Assembly: GCF_910592395.1 (NCBI RefSeq) | Contig: NC_088320.1 | Location: 8,744,001 to 8,808,000 of the forward strand | Source: Lineus longissimus | Lineage: Eukaryota > Nemertea > Pilidiophora > Heteronemertea > Lineidae | Length of the DNA stretch: 64,000 nucleotides | Direction: 5' to 3' | In this document: positions 1 to 9,799 of the stretch, one piece after another | Layout: each line of letters starts with the position of its first letter | Numbering within the stretch: the stretch's first letter is position 1 | Notes under the pieces: model-generated | Seen by the model: only the letters and a program-made list of their open reading frames with translations | The model's database searches: none | Told to the model about the DNA's origin: nothing | Position numbers and translations under genes: made by a program

Positions 1-1190
1 AGATTTTCACCTTTCTCCGAGTCGACGATACTTTGTCTCCTTAATAAATAGTAAGTGTGCAGAAACCTTGCATACTTTGTCAGAATTCTACACAAGAGTA
101 GTGGTAGGAGACTTGAATTCTAATTGTATTACTTTGTTTTGTCATCTTGAGTTGTATAACTTGAAATATCAATTTGTAGTATTGTAAGAGACCGATGGCT
201 TTAATCATTAAAAAAAGTTCATTATCATTAGCACGAGGTGACTATCATTGCGAAAGCCACACATTACTGTAAGCATTTGGGGTACCATTACCGTAACTCG
301 AAGAAAATTTCAAATGGAAAATTTAATTGCACATTACATTTTATGGTTGAAGAAATTGTAATCGATGGACGTTAATATTTTTGTCTGAAGATTTAGTACA
401 TAACTGATTGATCTGCAAGACCAAGATCACTCATCATTCAAGTACATGTATGAACATTTATGTCAGATTACAGTTCAAATTGGGATTCAGTAACTTAGAG
501 TGAGGACTATTTCTACAAATAGGGATCTACCGAAATTTATCGAATTTAACAGGAATCAACTCGGTCAATATTTTTAAAATATTAGACAAGGGTGAAATTT
601 GTCGATTGATTTCTTTTCTAAGGCGGGAATTAGCTTCCATTGATAAACATTAGCAGTTTCGAGTTCCCTCAAGTAGTTGATTATGTGAGTTAGGCATCTG
701 GGTAACATTGCATAACGTTGCATAATTTTACTGACCCCAGTCAATTAACTGTAAAAGTGGTAATCACCAATTTAGTTATTTTTACTACGTTCAGCTCATC
801 TAAATAAAGACTTAGGTCACGACTGGATGCAAGGACCAAACGCGCCGCGTAGCGACAAAATAGCGAAGCTGGCGAAACATTTATAACGGGTCACCGTGAT
901 CTCATTTTGGACTTATAGCGCATTTATGGGGTTGTAACTATTTTGCTGTATATTGTCAAGAGGAAAGAAAAGCACTCGACCTTACGCCAACCTATTCATG
1001 TAAAGTGATAATTAGAAGGTATTTAGTTCAGGAAATGTTAAAGGTATAACTGAGTGGCACCAACATGTTGGTTTAGAAGGTCTAAGTATGCATTAAGACA
1101 ACAATTAATTTAAAAAAAATCGATTTCAAGCAATGTGGTTCGTTTTCTTTCAACTTTTATTCCCAAACCACGCCCATCCAATAAAAACGA

Positions 1191-1220
1191 AAATCTTCGG
1201 GAATCTTCGGGAATCTTCGG
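1191..1220 (+). repeat. three 10-bp units before the THAP start
   Basis: Three tandem copies of RAATCTTCGG lie about 110 bp before the THAP ATG, in what would be its leader. The same array occurs at 4091-4120 in the duplicate. Confidence 0.8.
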
Positions 1221-1331
1221 CGATGACGACAACAAAGGAAGACCGAGCGCTCTCAGGAATATCATGGCGGACGGTGCAGTGCATTTGCATGTGAATAGTT
1301 TCTTGAGATATCATGCGAAATATCAATTGAT

Positions 1332-1547
1332 ATGGTGAATAGATGTGTTTTGTTCGGCTGTAGTGACACGGCCGATGCATCGAGTGCTCTTTCGAAGCAT
1401 TCATTCCCGAAAAAAACATCAATTCGACGTCAGTGGGTGAAGTTTGTACAAACAACGAGAGTGGACTTCGTGGATCCGAAACCGACCAACACTTCGGCCG
1501 TAGTGTGTTCAAAACACTTCACTGACGATTGTTTTGAAGTACCATGA
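1332..1547 (+). CDS. THAP zinc-finger exon, copy 1
   Basis: The 71-residue ORF opens with the THAP signature. C5 and C10 (C-x4-C) begin the finger, FPK is at 25-27, the invariant tryptophan is W35, and C59-S-K-H62-F closes the C2CH zinc site. THAP domains bind DNA in transcription factors and in P-element-like and other THAP transposases. The frame stops at 1545, just after the acidic-cysteine stretch that follows the last zinc ligand, and the usual AVPT-type motif is absent. Either the exon ends at a weak donor (GAA|GTACCA) or a frameshift has occurred: the next frame stays open to a better donor (AGAA|GTAAGC, about 1584) and ends in the phase the exon at 5387 needs. The domain call is firm; whether the gene works is not. 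Confidence 0.75.
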   Translation: MVNRCVLFGCSDTADASSALSKHSFPKKTSIRRQWVKFVQTTRVDFVDPKPTNTSAVVCSKHFTDDCFEVP

Positions 1548-1641
1548 TTATTGTTTGCCCAGAACGAAAGTGGTTTTCAGAAGAAGTAAGCATATTTTGA
1601 TTATGCAGCCCTAATAAATTCCTATTACGTAGACGCGGAGC

Positions 1642-1749
1642 AACTGCAGAATACCCGGGACACTCTGTGCTAAATGATAGGAATTGTACATAATGTACAG
1701 AGGGACAGAGTGTACATAATCATACTACTGTCCCGGCTATTCTGTAGTT
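1642..1749. mobile_element. small inverted-repeat element (MITE-like), copy 1
   Basis: About 108 bp bounded by imperfect 21-bp inverted repeats: AACTGCAGAATACCCGGGAC at the left and its near complement (GTCCCGGCTATTCTGTAGTT) at the right. The interior has further self-complementary stretches (TGTACATAATGTACA). It is just downstream of the THAP exon and recurs at 4542-4649 only because of the segmental duplication. No clear target duplication was found. Confidence 0.5.
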
Positions 1750-4231
1750 ATCGAAATGTTATTGTGTTGAATACTCAGGTGATGTGGGCATGTACATGGT
1801 TATAGCCTACATTTAAGCCAGGCCTGACATTGACATATTTAGCATATGCATAGGGCCTTGCACGCAGGCAGGCATGGTCTATCAGTCTTGTGTGATGTGT
1901 CGTATGACTTCATTCAATGGTTATGACATTTCCACTTGTCACTCAACTATTGTACCCATCAATGTAGCTTTTAAAGACTACATAAGCATAAGCATACATA
2001 ATTATGCCAAACTGACCGCTCACATTCACATGTTGATATGTTTCTACTTGTAGGCTAGTTAGCTGGACTCCACTTCAATGAGAACAGTGGCAGGGACCAA
2101 GCCAAATTTGAGAATGGGGCAGAACAATTCAACATTTCATTCCCCAAATTCGAGAAGGGAGGCTTTTCAGTGAAACGTGTTCTGACCAAGTGCACATTCA
2201 GCAAGTCTGTATTATTTTGTTCTAAAAAAATAGGCCAGGTGAAGGAATCTACGATGTTCCCCTGCGGATGAGTACCATTTCCAAAGTAATACTACAGGGT
2301 GGTCCATGAAAAGTGTCCCTAGCCAGTCTTTCAAGTGAATGGGGAAACGCTTCAAAACATCCTGTAATTAGAATGTGCTGGCAGTTTTCAAATGAACACA
2401 TGATTGTGGTTGGTGATTGTGGTAGAGCGAAAATAAGTTGTAATACGAAAATAAACTGTATAAAGTATTGGTTTATTTAGAGCGCAAAAGATATGCAAAA
2501 CTAGGCCACCAAATGCAAGGATTAAGAAAATGGTAAACAAATTGGGGGTCTGTCATTAGAAAAATATTAATATGTAGTTTAGGTTTTCAGTGGCTGAATC
2601 AAGGTGTAGAAAATGAGGCGCTTTTTATTTCCTTATTTTCTTTAAGAGTGTATGATGTTGATCGTCATCAGGGATGGTCGAATAGGCTAAGTCAGTCATT
2701 AACCTTATCATGTTACTCATACTGAAAAAAATGTTTTAGAATCAGAGTGGTATCTGAATGTCATTACAGTTAAGCATTTTCGAAACGCATTAGCGGCTTG
2801 TTCAGAAACATTAGTTGTATGTCGCCATTGCAATAGTAATGAATTGGATGATGAATTTCATGTTTTGAATGTGTGCGCATTTTTGCAAAATCTTCGTACC
2901 AGATTTTCACCTTTCTCCGAGTCGACGATACTTTGTCTCCTTAATAAATAGTAAGTGTGCAGAAACCTTGCATACTTTGTCAGAATTCTACACAAGAGTA
3001 GTGGTAGGAGACTTGAATTCTAATTGTATTACTTTGTTTTGTCATCTTGAGTTGTATAACTTGAAATATCAATTTGTAGTATTGTAAGAGACCGATGGCT
3101 TTAATCATTAAAAAAAGTTCATTATCATTAGCACGAGGTGACTATCATTGCGAAAGCCACACATTACTGTAAGCATTTGGGGTACCATTACCGTAACTCG
3201 AAGAAAATTTCAAATGGAAAATTTAATTGCACATTACATTTTATGGTTGAAGAAATTGTAATCGATGGACGTTAATATTTTTGTCTGAAGATTTAGTACA
3301 TAACTGATTGATCTGCAAGACCAAGATCACTCATCATTCAAGTACATGTATGAACATTTATGTCAGATTACAGTTCAAATTGGGATTCAGTAACTTAGAG
3401 TGAGGACTATTTCTACAAATAGGGATCTACCGAAATTTATCGAATTTAACAGGAATCAACTCGGTCAATATTTTTAAAATATTAGACAAGGGTGAAATTT
3501 GTCGATTGATTTCTTTTCTAAGGCGGGAATTAGCTTCCATTGATAAACATTAGCAGTTTCGAGTTCCCTCAAGTAGTTGATTATGTGAGTTAGGCATCTG
3601 GGTAACATTGCATAACGTTGCATAATTTTACTGACCCCAGTCAATTAACTGTAAAAGTGGTAATCACCAATTTAGTTATTTTTACTACGTTCAGCTCATC
3701 TAAATAAAGACTTAGGTCACGACTGGATGCAAGGACCAAACGCGCCGCGTAGCGACAAAATAGCGAAGCTGGCGAAACATTTATAACGGGTCACCGTGAT
3801 CTCATTTTGGACTTATAGCGCATTTATGGGGTTGTAACTATTTTGCTGTATATTGTCAAGAGGAAAGAAAAGCACTCGACCTTACGCCAACCTATTCATG
3901 TAAAGTGATAATTAGAAGGTATTTAGTTCAGGAAATGTTAAAGGTATAACTGAGTGGCACCAACATGTTGGTTTAGAAGGTCTAAGTATGCATTAAGACA
4001 ACAATTAATTTAAAAAAAATCGATTTCAAGCAATGTGGTTCGTTTTCTTTCAACTTTTATTCCCAAACCACGCCCATCCAATAAAAACGAAAATCTTCGG
4101 GAATCTTCGGGAATCTTCGGCGATGACGACAACAAAGGAAGACCGAGCGCTCTCAGGAATATCATGGCGGACGGTGCAGTGCATTTGCATGTGAATAGTT
4201 TCTTGAGATATCATGCGAAATATCAATTGAT

Positions 4232-4447
4232 ATGGTGAATAGATGTGTTTTGTTCGGCTGTAGTGACACGGCCGATGCATCGAGTGCTCTTTCGAAGCAT
4301 TCATTCCCGAAAAAAACATCAATTCGACGTCAGTGGGTGAAGTTTGTACAAACAACGAGAGTGGACTTCGTGGATCCGAAACCGACCAACACTTCGGCCG
4401 TAGTGTGTTCAAAACACTTCACTGACGATTGTTTTGAAGTACCATGA
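4232..4447 (+). CDS. THAP zinc-finger exon, copy 2
   Basis: Same protein as the ORF at 1332, carried in the second duplicate copy, with the C2CH ligands C5, C10, C59 and H62. This copy lies 0.9 kb from the candidate terminal exon at 5387-5559 with no duplicate break between them, so it is the better candidate for an expressed gene. The same in-frame stop follows the finger. Joining the shifted frame through the GTAAGC donor near 4484 leaves one base, and the 5387 exon starts with two, so the phases fit. Confidence 0.72.
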   Translation: MVNRCVLFGCSDTADASSALSKHSFPKKTSIRRQWVKFVQTTRVDFVDPKPTNTSAVVCSKHFTDDCFEVP

Positions 4448-4541
4448 TTATTGTTTGCCCAGAACGAAAGTGGTTTTCAGAAGAAGTAAGCATATTTTGA
4501 TTATGCAGCCCTAATAAATTCCTATTACGTAGACGCGGAGC

Positions 4542-4649
4542 AACTGCAGAATACCCGGGACACTCTGTGCTAAATGATAGGAATTGTACATAATGTACAG
4601 AGGGACAGAGTGTACATAATCATACTACTGTCCCGGCTATTCTGTAGTT
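4542..4649. mobile_element. small inverted-repeat element (MITE-like), copy 2
   Basis: Duplicate of the palindromic element at 1642-1749, carried by the 2.9-kb duplication. Confidence 0.5.
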
Positions 4650-5386
4650 ATCGAAATGTTATTGTGTTGAATACTCAGGTGATGTGGGCATGTACATGGT
4701 TATAGCCTACATTTAAGCCAGGCCTGACATTGACATATTTAGCATATGCATAGGGCCTTGCACGCAGGCAGGCATGGTCTATCAGTCTTGTGTGATGTGT
4801 CGTATGACTTCATTCAATGGTTATGACATTTCCACTTGTCACTCAACTATTGTACCCATCAATGTAGCTTTTAAAGACTACATAAGCATAAGCATACATA
4901 ATTATGCCAAACTGACCGCTCACATTCACATGTTGATATGTTTCTACTTGTAGGCTAGTTAGCTGGACTCCACTTCAATGAGAACAGTGGCAGGGACCAA
5001 GCCAAATTTGAGAATGGGGCAGAACAATTCAACATTTCATTCCCCAAATTCGAGAAGGGAGGCTTTTCAGTGAAACGTGTTCTGACCAAGTGCACATTCA
5101 GCAAGTCTGTATTATTTTGTTCTAAAAAAATAGGCCAGGTGAAGGAATCTACGATGTTCCCCTGCGGATGAGTACCATTTCCAAAGTAATACTACAGGGT
5201 GGTCCATGAAAAGTGTCCCTAGCCAGTCTTTCAAGTGAATGGGGAAACGCTTCAAAACATCCTGTAATTAGAATGTGCTGGCAGTTTTCAAATGAACACA
5301 TGTAATTTGAAATATTGACCAGCCCCTTTTCCTAGGTCACCGCTGACTAATTGCTGTTCATCACCACAACAACTGTCTTTTTTCAG

Positions 5387-5559
5387 ACTATGTGACTGAA
5401 CTTCAGAAAGAGGTGTGCAGAATCATCCGAGCTGGAGAAATATGTCAGAATGAAGAACCCCCACCCCCACTTTCCAGTGCCTTCGAACATCCGGATAAGC
5501 AGGAAGCCATCAACAAATACCAGAGTGGAAAACGCTACGTGGAGCATGTGGGGAAGTAA
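5387..5559 (+). CDS. candidate terminal exon of the THAP gene
   Basis: A pyrimidine-rich acceptor (TGTCTTTTTTCAG) ends at 5386. From 5389 an open frame of 56 codons runs to TAA at 5557. It is polar, with a helical start (YVTELQKEV), then a proline run (EEPPPPLSSAF), then HPDKQEAINKYQSGKRY. Short tails of this style occur in some invertebrate transposon-derived proteins, but I cannot name the family. It begins with two bases of a split codon, matching the one-base overhang left by the GTAAGC donor behind the THAP exon of copy 2. No polyadenylation signal was recognised within 250 bases. Confidence 0.45.
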
Positions 5560-5847
5560 CTTGTGTTGGACTTCTAGATTCCAGTGTAAACTGTATGTGG
5601 TGGGAGCCAATTCGGTTTGACGACCATCAAGTTGAAGCTATCACAAATTGCATCCCCGGCCTTGGGCTTAGTCATCATTGATTTTGTACGGGTCCTGTTT
5701 AACAAACATAACATCACCAGTATTGGCATTTTATATGAGCAATGTATTTAAAATTTGAAACTTTAAAATTTTGTACAGATGAACAAATACATGCAACTGA
5801 ACACAATATTTCTTGTTCGTCAATGTCATTGTACTTGTAGTCAGTGT
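5560..5847. other. intergenic, convergent gene ends
   Basis: Space between the plus-strand terminal exon and the minus-strand P2X7-like pseudogene. No ORF, repeat or clear terminator was seen. Confidence 0.5.
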
Positions 5848-6958
5848 CTAGTCAGAGTCCCCTTGATGAAAACCTCTGAATTCAGCATCCTCCTCGAGTC
5901 CGGGGGGGCATGAACTGTGCCCTTATCCGACTCACCGCACATGATGGCAAAACCACACGGACATCCCGCCCCAGAAACCCCCAACACCACCTCGCTAACT
6001 GTCTGTAGCTTATGTGCCGCATCCTCTTCTCATACGGCCCATCATATGCTGCCCGACCATGCTGCTATCTGTATTGAAGCCAGGCCACCTGCAGGACATG
6101 ATGGTCCAGGCAAACTGACATGAATCCTGGGTGTTGGATGATACATGTCGTCCCCTCGGCCTCTATCTCTGCCATCTTGTCTTGGACCCTTTGGATCTCG
6201 TGGCAGCACGTACATTCATCCTCTTTTTGCTGGATCTGACAGTTGTCGCAGTGACACCTGAAATGATAGCAATATAGGCCTGTATTTATCATATCAGTGA
6301 CAGTGACATTGTAGTCATGAGATTAATAAGCAGTGTCATGGTAGTAGTACTTGGTCGACTTTATTCACGAAGTAAGTCCACGCAACGTTAATAAGAGTAC
6401 ACAAATCTTTTGTGAGTTGGGATTGAACAAAAGGACACCCGCAAACGGACAATAGCTCATGAACTGCGTAAAGTCATGAGGCCTTTGTGAATATGGTATA
6501 CGGTACCGGTAGGCTATAGATAGTTGGCGATGGTACTGGTAGGTAGGTAGGCTCTTCATTTCTAGTGTTCAGTGGGTGACAGTGCTTGAAAATAATAGCC
6601 TCCTTCTCCAACATGCTGGGCACGGGTGTCTAGATAAAACAATAAAACTGTAATATTCCATACCAGTCAAGATTATCTCGCCTCGTTGGCCGCTGTTCTT
6701 CTTCTGCTACTACAGTACAGCTGCCTGCGCCTGTACATGCTCATGCTGATGCTGTACTTCCACTTGTTCAGGTACGGGTTCAAACATGTAGGGTTCTATT
6801 GGTCCAGGAACTGGCTCTGGATCCCCAACATCGTCGAATAACTCATCAGCATCACCACTATCGTAATCGGCAGCAAGAAATTGGCTGAGAGCAGACGATG
6901 AAGTACTGCAATCGCTACAAATTGATGAAGAATCGCTTTCGCTGTATGCATTCGCCAT
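5848..6958 (-). pseudogene. P2X7-receptor C-terminal (ballast) domain gene, broken
   Basis: Two exons. Exon 1 (6958-6664) starts MANAYSESDSSS, is acidic and serine-rich, and contains PYMFEP. It ends at TG|GTATGG. Exon 2 starts at 6257 after ATTTCAG; the splice makes DNLDWCHCDNCQ. Then come CTCCHEI, a conserved HPGF...CLDHHVLQ...LQYR block, and RHISYRQLARWCWGFLGR...VVLPSCAVSRIR. These are the cysteine and tryptophan landmarks of the P2X7 C-terminal domain, which in invertebrates often stands alone without the channel. Three lesions are visible: a frameshift in exon 1 near 6706-6745, TAG at 6065-6067 where the family normally has a codon after YR, and a one-base shift at seven C's near 5912, after which the family-like tail continues in the next frame to 5848. 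The domain identity is strong. The homopolymer shift could be a sequencing error, but three lesions favour a dead copy. Confidence 0.8.
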
Positions 6959-6995
6959 GTTTTGTTTGGTTCTGATATTCCTGAGATGCCTGAGA

Positions 6996-7003
6996 TGACG
7001 TCA
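6996..7003 (-). promoter_or_regulatory. CRE palindrome before the P2X7-like gene
   Basis: A perfect TGACGTCA lies 38 bases upstream of the minus-strand ATG at 6958, directly abutting an ETS-type site (ACTTCCTG on plus). This is the spacing expected of a core promoter. No TATA box was seen. Confidence 0.4.
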
Positions 7004-9094
7004 CTTCCTGTCTGGCCGACGAGTGATTTTCGTTTTCGCAGGTGGCGGGATTTACAATTTACAAAAGCTGATTATGCTGAACCTGCTAAATCAATCATGT
7101 TGGGATATCAGTGTATACCTTATTTAGTTAGTAAACTTGCCATTGTATAAAAAGAATGGTTTAGAGAAATCAAAAGCCGTTATACCTTTAATAAAAAAAT
7201 CATTTCTTATCGTCTTTTGAGAGCATTTTTAATTATAAAAAGTATATACCTACGTCACAGAGTCTCTGCAATGGTCATTTTTATCACAGTAGTCTCGCGC
7301 ATCCAGAACTTCTTAACTTATTAGTCTGGCGCAAGCCAGGCGTTCATTGTACTAGACCTAGACATTTTCCACCACAATGTATCTGGGCCGAAGAAACACT
7401 GCGCAAGATTACCTCGAGCTGGAGCTAAGAATAAATTATGCTGATGAGCATACTTCCACATTGAGTTTTCCCAGAATGGTGCATATCGCGCAAAGCTACT
7501 TAGCCTATTACCATTAGGCCCCGCGTAGTGGCGCTGAGGCGGCCGCTGTAATCGAGAGAGTGGTTGAGTCACTCTATGTTATGACGGACCTAACCAAAAT
7601 TGCTTACATTTTCGCATTGCCACAATGAAAGACCTAATACTGAAACCACATGTCTGTTGACTGTGCTTTAAGAGAGACTGGCATCATGCCTAGTCTCTTT
7701 TAAATCACATTCAACAGACACCACTGTACCCCCTCACACTCAGAAACCACAAAAGACCACCCCTTCATGTTACCTTAATACTTCTGGATTACTTTAATAA
7801 TACCAATGGTCATTTAATTCAAACATCGCTACGCGATGCCGTGGCGAATTTTACTGTTTTCGACACATATAAACGTTAAATCATGTTGTTGTTTTTTATC
7901 AGGAGTAAGTTTATAGTCGGGAATACCGAATGTACTGATCAAAATAACACACAAAAATTACCAGAAAATGTAGGCAATGAATTGTCATGATCGAATTTTT
8001 GTAAACGATATTCTCAATCAAGTGTAAGCAACTTAAGTTGGAGGACGCAGATTTGGTAATTGCACGAAGGCCGGATGAAGAAGAAGCATCATAGTCAAAC
8101 AGGCTAAATGTGCGAGTGTCAGGCGGGCATCTTGCAAACATCATTCACGCAGATGTCAGGTTGATATTCACAGAATCATGTCAGGCTCGACGTCAATGTT
8201 GCAAGATGTTGGCCCGACATCAAAGTTGCAAGATGTTGGCCCGACATTCACATACTTTGCCGAGCCAACTGCACCTGAATGATGCAATAAAAGCCTCAAA
8301 TTTAACTGGCATGGACGCCCAGAGAAAAGAATCAAATTACCTGCCATAACGGATTTCGCACGACCAATAGCATTCCGCGAAGTTACTATTTATAGCTCAC
8401 GAGGTCATTTGCAAAAGATATTGATGGCGTTTTAGTCACGTGACAGTCGGATATCGACACTTATTTCTACGCATTTGAGCTTATTTCAAAGTCAATTATC
8501 TTTGACCCTGCATTGTTTTTAGCATGAATGATACCATAGAGTCAGAGAGAGAAATATTCAGAACAATTATGTAGTATTTTCAACACTCGGACATGTGCCA
8601 GATTGAATCTAACTGCCCTAGTTAGAAAGCCTGAATCCATTACGAAACCGCATGTTTGTCCGACATTGCCTGTAATTCAGCGATGGGGAAATAGAGGGCA
8701 GCAGCTGCAGTGACGTCATCTTCGCGGAATGCTATTTTACATTTTCTCGGTCGGTGAAAATGAACCTTCTCATTTGCTGTTTTATGCCCCGGACTTGGCC
8801 GGATGAACATGTGGACAATACGTCCCCCAATAGGCTCCATTTAGAAACTAGCGCACGACTTTATGATACATCGTTCGCTGATACTAACTGAGGAGCGGCA
8901 AGGGCATGGCATTGCTTCCAAGGAAATGCTTAGTTTTTATTTATTCATGTGGCCCAATCAGTATGAAGGGACGTTGGCCTATTCAGTGCACACTGGGGAG
9001 GTCGTGCCTCAAATTAATCAACTGGCTTTAGACCATTGAATCTACAGTATTATTTGGACATTATGCACCGACTTCGACATCATCATCGGTTTGA
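7004..9094. other. 2.1 kb without a recognised gene
   Basis: Short ORFs on both strands show no family motif. Minor features are a 23-bp direct repeat at 8198 and a second CRE-like TGACGTCA near 8710. The remaining 3' exons of the EF-hand gene could lie here but were not found. Confidence 0.4.
8198..8247. repeat. 23-bp direct repeat, two copies
   Basis: The word GTTGCAAGATGTTGGCCCGA plus three more bases occurs at 8198 and again at 8225, a period of 27 bp. Confidence 0.8.
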
Positions 9095-9264
9095 AGTAGA
9101 ACCTCTCTTAGTGGAAACCTCTCTATTAAGGACACCCTCTCTATTAAGGACACTTGTTTTGTCCCAAATTGGGTATCCTTTCAATTTGACCTCTCTAATT
9201 AGGACACCTCTATATTGAGGACACTTGTCAGTCCCGTGGGTGTCCTTAATAGAGAGGTTCTACT
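9095..9264. mobile_element. MITE with AGTAGAACCTCTCT ends
   Basis: 170 bp with perfect 14-bp inverted termini (AGTAGAACCTCTCT ... AGAGAGGTTCTACT). Inside, CTCTCTATTAAGGACAC is tandemly repeated and appears inverted near the right end (GTGTCCTTAATAGAGAG). A second, shorter copy is at 51624-51703, which supports a mobile family. TA next to the ends suggests a Tc1/mariner-type integration. Confidence 0.65.
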
Positions 9265-9567
9265 GTATTCATTTTGCCACTACGGATAATCGCGATCTGG
9301 GATTTGCTGAGGCTACTCAAAAAAGGCTGGCACCAACTCGGGTGCAAAAAGGATGTTGGTCAGATGGTTTTATTTCCTCCTAACCAATCAGACGGCTGTA
9401 AACAAAACCGGTCGCTTATGTTTTATTGCTGCCCAGCACAGCGATATGCACACAACATGTAATTTAGCCGATTTATTATGAGGTTTGGAGATGAACACGA
9501 AGTGTCCCTGCATTGTCGATATATACAGTTACATATACATACATTTTTTTACGAAATCTTTACTTAC

Positions 9568-9799
9568 CTTCTGCAAAGCACTCTGCACTATCTGCCTCGA
9601 AGTCTTTGTTGGATGTGTTATCACATTATCCCCATCGACAGTAGATGCAGCTCGAGGTGCGGGTCGTACAGAGGATGGGCGCATGGCGGAAGTAGGTCGA
9701 GATGGAGGCGTTAGTCTGGGCCGAGATCTGAATGCGTCTTCGTTAACTTGGACAAGGTTCTGCCAGGCCTTATCAAGGAAAGACATCATCTCTGGCCAA
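9568..9799 (-). CDS. C1orf87: EF-hand gene, fifth exon seen
   Basis: Acceptor AATTATTTCAG, donor CAGAAG|GTAAGT (near-consensus). It completes the second EF-hand with S-WPEMMSFLDKAW and continues into a proline/serine/arginine-rich linker (RPTSAMRPSSVRPAPR). At least one more 3' exon must follow. Confidence 0.72.

Larger units (their letters stand above)
1..2900. repeat. 2.9-kb tandem duplication, copy 1
   Basis: Bases 1-2402 recur at 2901-5302 with a constant offset of 2900, and no substitution was noticed in the lines compared. The repeat is already under way at base 1, so the array may extend left of the window. Bases 2403-2900 (roughly 500 bp) occur only here and are replaced by other sequence after 5302. 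Each copy holds a THAP exon, a small MITE-like palindrome and a mariner-type end (CAGGGTGGTCC). Near-perfect identity means either a very recent duplication or a false duplication in the assembly. Confidence 0.95.
2901..5302. repeat. 2.9-kb tandem duplication, copy 2 (partial)
   Basis: Second copy of the unit that starts at base 1. It matches until 5302 and then diverges abruptly (copy 1 continues with TGATTGTGG, copy 2 with TGTAATTTG). The break follows a stretch that resembles a mariner-type terminus, so the junction may lie at an old transposon end. Confidence 0.95.

Noticed and set aside
1150-1512. 120-codon minus-strand ORF over the THAP exon (and its copy at 4050-4412)
   Set aside because: Antisense shadow of the THAP frame; no motif.
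8640-8840. 66-codon minus-strand ORF as a 3' exon of the EF-hand gene
   Set aside because: It has no acceptor in the needed phase 0 position and spans a TGACGTCA site; composition not convincing.
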